Shown here one piece after another: positions 46,260 to 47,447 of a stretch of DNA of 47,447 nt (position 1 is the first letter of the stretch; each line of letters begins with the position of its first letter). The stretch lies in assembly GCA_026982895.1 (NCBI GenBank), contig JALWQW010000017.1, positions 1-47,447 of the forward strand. Reading direction: 5' to 3'. Source of the stretch: Microcaldota archaeon (GTDB lineage Archaea; Micrarchaeota; Micrarchaeia; Anstonellales; J096). Under the pieces are notes generated by a model that saw only the letters and a list, made by a program, of their open reading frames with translations, had not been told where the DNA came from and did not search any database. The position numbers and the translations under genes were made by a program.

Positions 46260-47447
46260 TTATTTTTTGTGCTTCCCCCTTTTATGCGTTGCATATTTGT
46301 TTTGAATATTATTCGTGTAATAGTAAAGAATGAATCCTATTAACAAAGCCAAGGCCACACCCGCAATTAGTAGATTGGTATTATTTTCACTTGGTTTATT
46401 CTCATCAATATCCACCCCACTTCCTTTAACCTGGCCAACATCGGCCTTACTAGAACTTTCAGCACTCCTCACAACAACTGTTAATGTCTCTGGTACCTTG
46501 TCTATATGATAGCCTTCCTTAGTCTTTACAGCACCCTCTGGCATAGATATGTTCACACTTTTATTTTCAACAACAATATCCAAAGCCGTGTTATTTAAGG
46601 CTATGTTAAAGCGAGGAGCAAAGTGCATTTCCACAGTCTTCACGCCCTTTTCACCTTTCATATAATGACCGACGCGTTCTATATGCCCTGTGATTTCATC
46701 ACCTGCCAACAACATCCATCCTTTAAAGCTCACATCATCCTCCGGTGCTGTAAGGAGCCCTTCTCCTCGTATATGAATAATGGAGTTGTTTATAAGCTCT
46801 GCTTTGTACGAAGTTATCTTATCCATGTAAGTGCTTAAAAGCATCTTAACCATATGTGGGTCTCTTATAAAAATAAGGGATTTAAGAAGAGATTTATCGT
46901 TGCCTTTCATAGTTATATCAATATAACCTTCCATTCCCTTAGATGTACGTTTTCCCTCTGCAGAGAGGTTAAGCATATCTATACCTTCCATTTCATTATA
47001 ATTAGCAGTTTCGTTCTTTAGAATGTAATAATTGCCTATAAACCTGGCTAAATCGTTGCTTAGGATTTCGACTCTAACGCTTGCATTGCCGTATTTTCCT
47101 GCTTGTTCATCCAGACCTCCAAAGTAATTAGCCTTACTGACGTTAACGCTACCAACATACTTACCGGGCGGATCATCTATGCTAATAACCATTTCCTCTG
47201 TGCCAGCCATAGCCGCATTATCCAAAACCCATGTATAAGAATAACCAACAGCCTCAATAAGGGAAGTTAGGCCCGCCGCCTTTGACTTCGAAATAACATC
47301 CCTCTCTCCCATCTCTTCGATAGAATCGCTTAGTTCATCCCCGAGTTCATCCTTTGCAGCATCTTCTATATCATCATTCGTTATTGTAAAGTCCGTAACA
47401 CTGTTAGCAGTATCAACAATCTCCTGGGGATTACTCCCACCCATCGT
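46260..47447 (-). CDS. Hypothetical protein with C-terminal TM anchor, possibly truncated by the right window edge
   Basis: Open frame to the window edge; C-terminus LLIAGVALALLIGFILYYYTNN followed by a basic tail. Confidence 0.65.
   Translation of the reverse strand, partial: TMGGSNPQEIVDTANSVTDFTITNDDIEDAAKDELGDELSDSIEEMGERDVISKSKAAGLTSLIEAVGYSYTWVLDNAAMAGTEEMVISIDDPPGKYVGSVNVSKANYFGGLDEQAGKYGNASVRVEILSNDLARFIGNYYILKNETANYNEMEGIDMLNLSAEGKRTSKGMEGYIDITMKGNDKSLLKSLIFIRDPHMVKMLLSTYMDKITSYKAELINNSIIHIRGEGLLTAPEDDVSFKGWMLLAGDEITGHIERVGHYMKGEKGVKTVEMHFAPRFNIALNNTALDIVVENKSVNISMPEGAVKTKEGYHIDKVPETLTVVVRSAESSSKADVGQVKGSGVDIDENKPSENNTNLLIAGVALALLIGFILYYYTNNIQNKYATHKRGKHKK

Overview
Archaeal chromosomal window; the lineage cannot be fixed from sequence alone, though gene content and compactness suggest a small-genome archaeon. 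Main contents: (i) a CRISPR-Cas locus with 67 perfect 30-bp repeats (14435-18842) next to a complete type I-B (Cst/Tneap-like) operon cas6-cas8-cas7-cas5-cas3-cas4-cas1-cas2 on the minus strand, plus a divergent Csa3-like CARF-HTH regulator; (ii) a solitary 23S rRNA gene on the minus strand (about 41366-44971) with no linked 16S or recognisable 5S, flanked by a 25-bp processing stem; it is interrupted by a 724-nt intron (42310-43033) that I can fold as a group I intron core (P1, P3, P4, P5 extension, P7 with bulged A, P8, terminal G) and that carries a LAGLIDADG ORF overlapping the catalytic core; (iii) tRNA-Ser(TGA); (iv) recognisable genes including a HerA/VirB4-like ATPase, C39-like peptidase, minimal RNA ligase, two ABC-2 permeases, HDAC-family deacetylase, M20 peptidase, GNAT, membrane PH-domain protein with an H1-like lysine tail, a compact SufBD protein, PUA protein, ThpR, archease, HD hydrolase and DUF917; (v) several unusual loci: a 7 x 70-aa repeat gene broken by a one-base difference in an A-run that creates a canonical A_AAA_AAG slippery heptamer, a two-module protein with a decayed frameshifted second module, a 29/30 direct repeat flanking the CRISPR array, in-frame homologous spacers, and several intergenic hairpins. 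All calls come from reading the sequence and the supplied ORF track; no database search or folding program was run.
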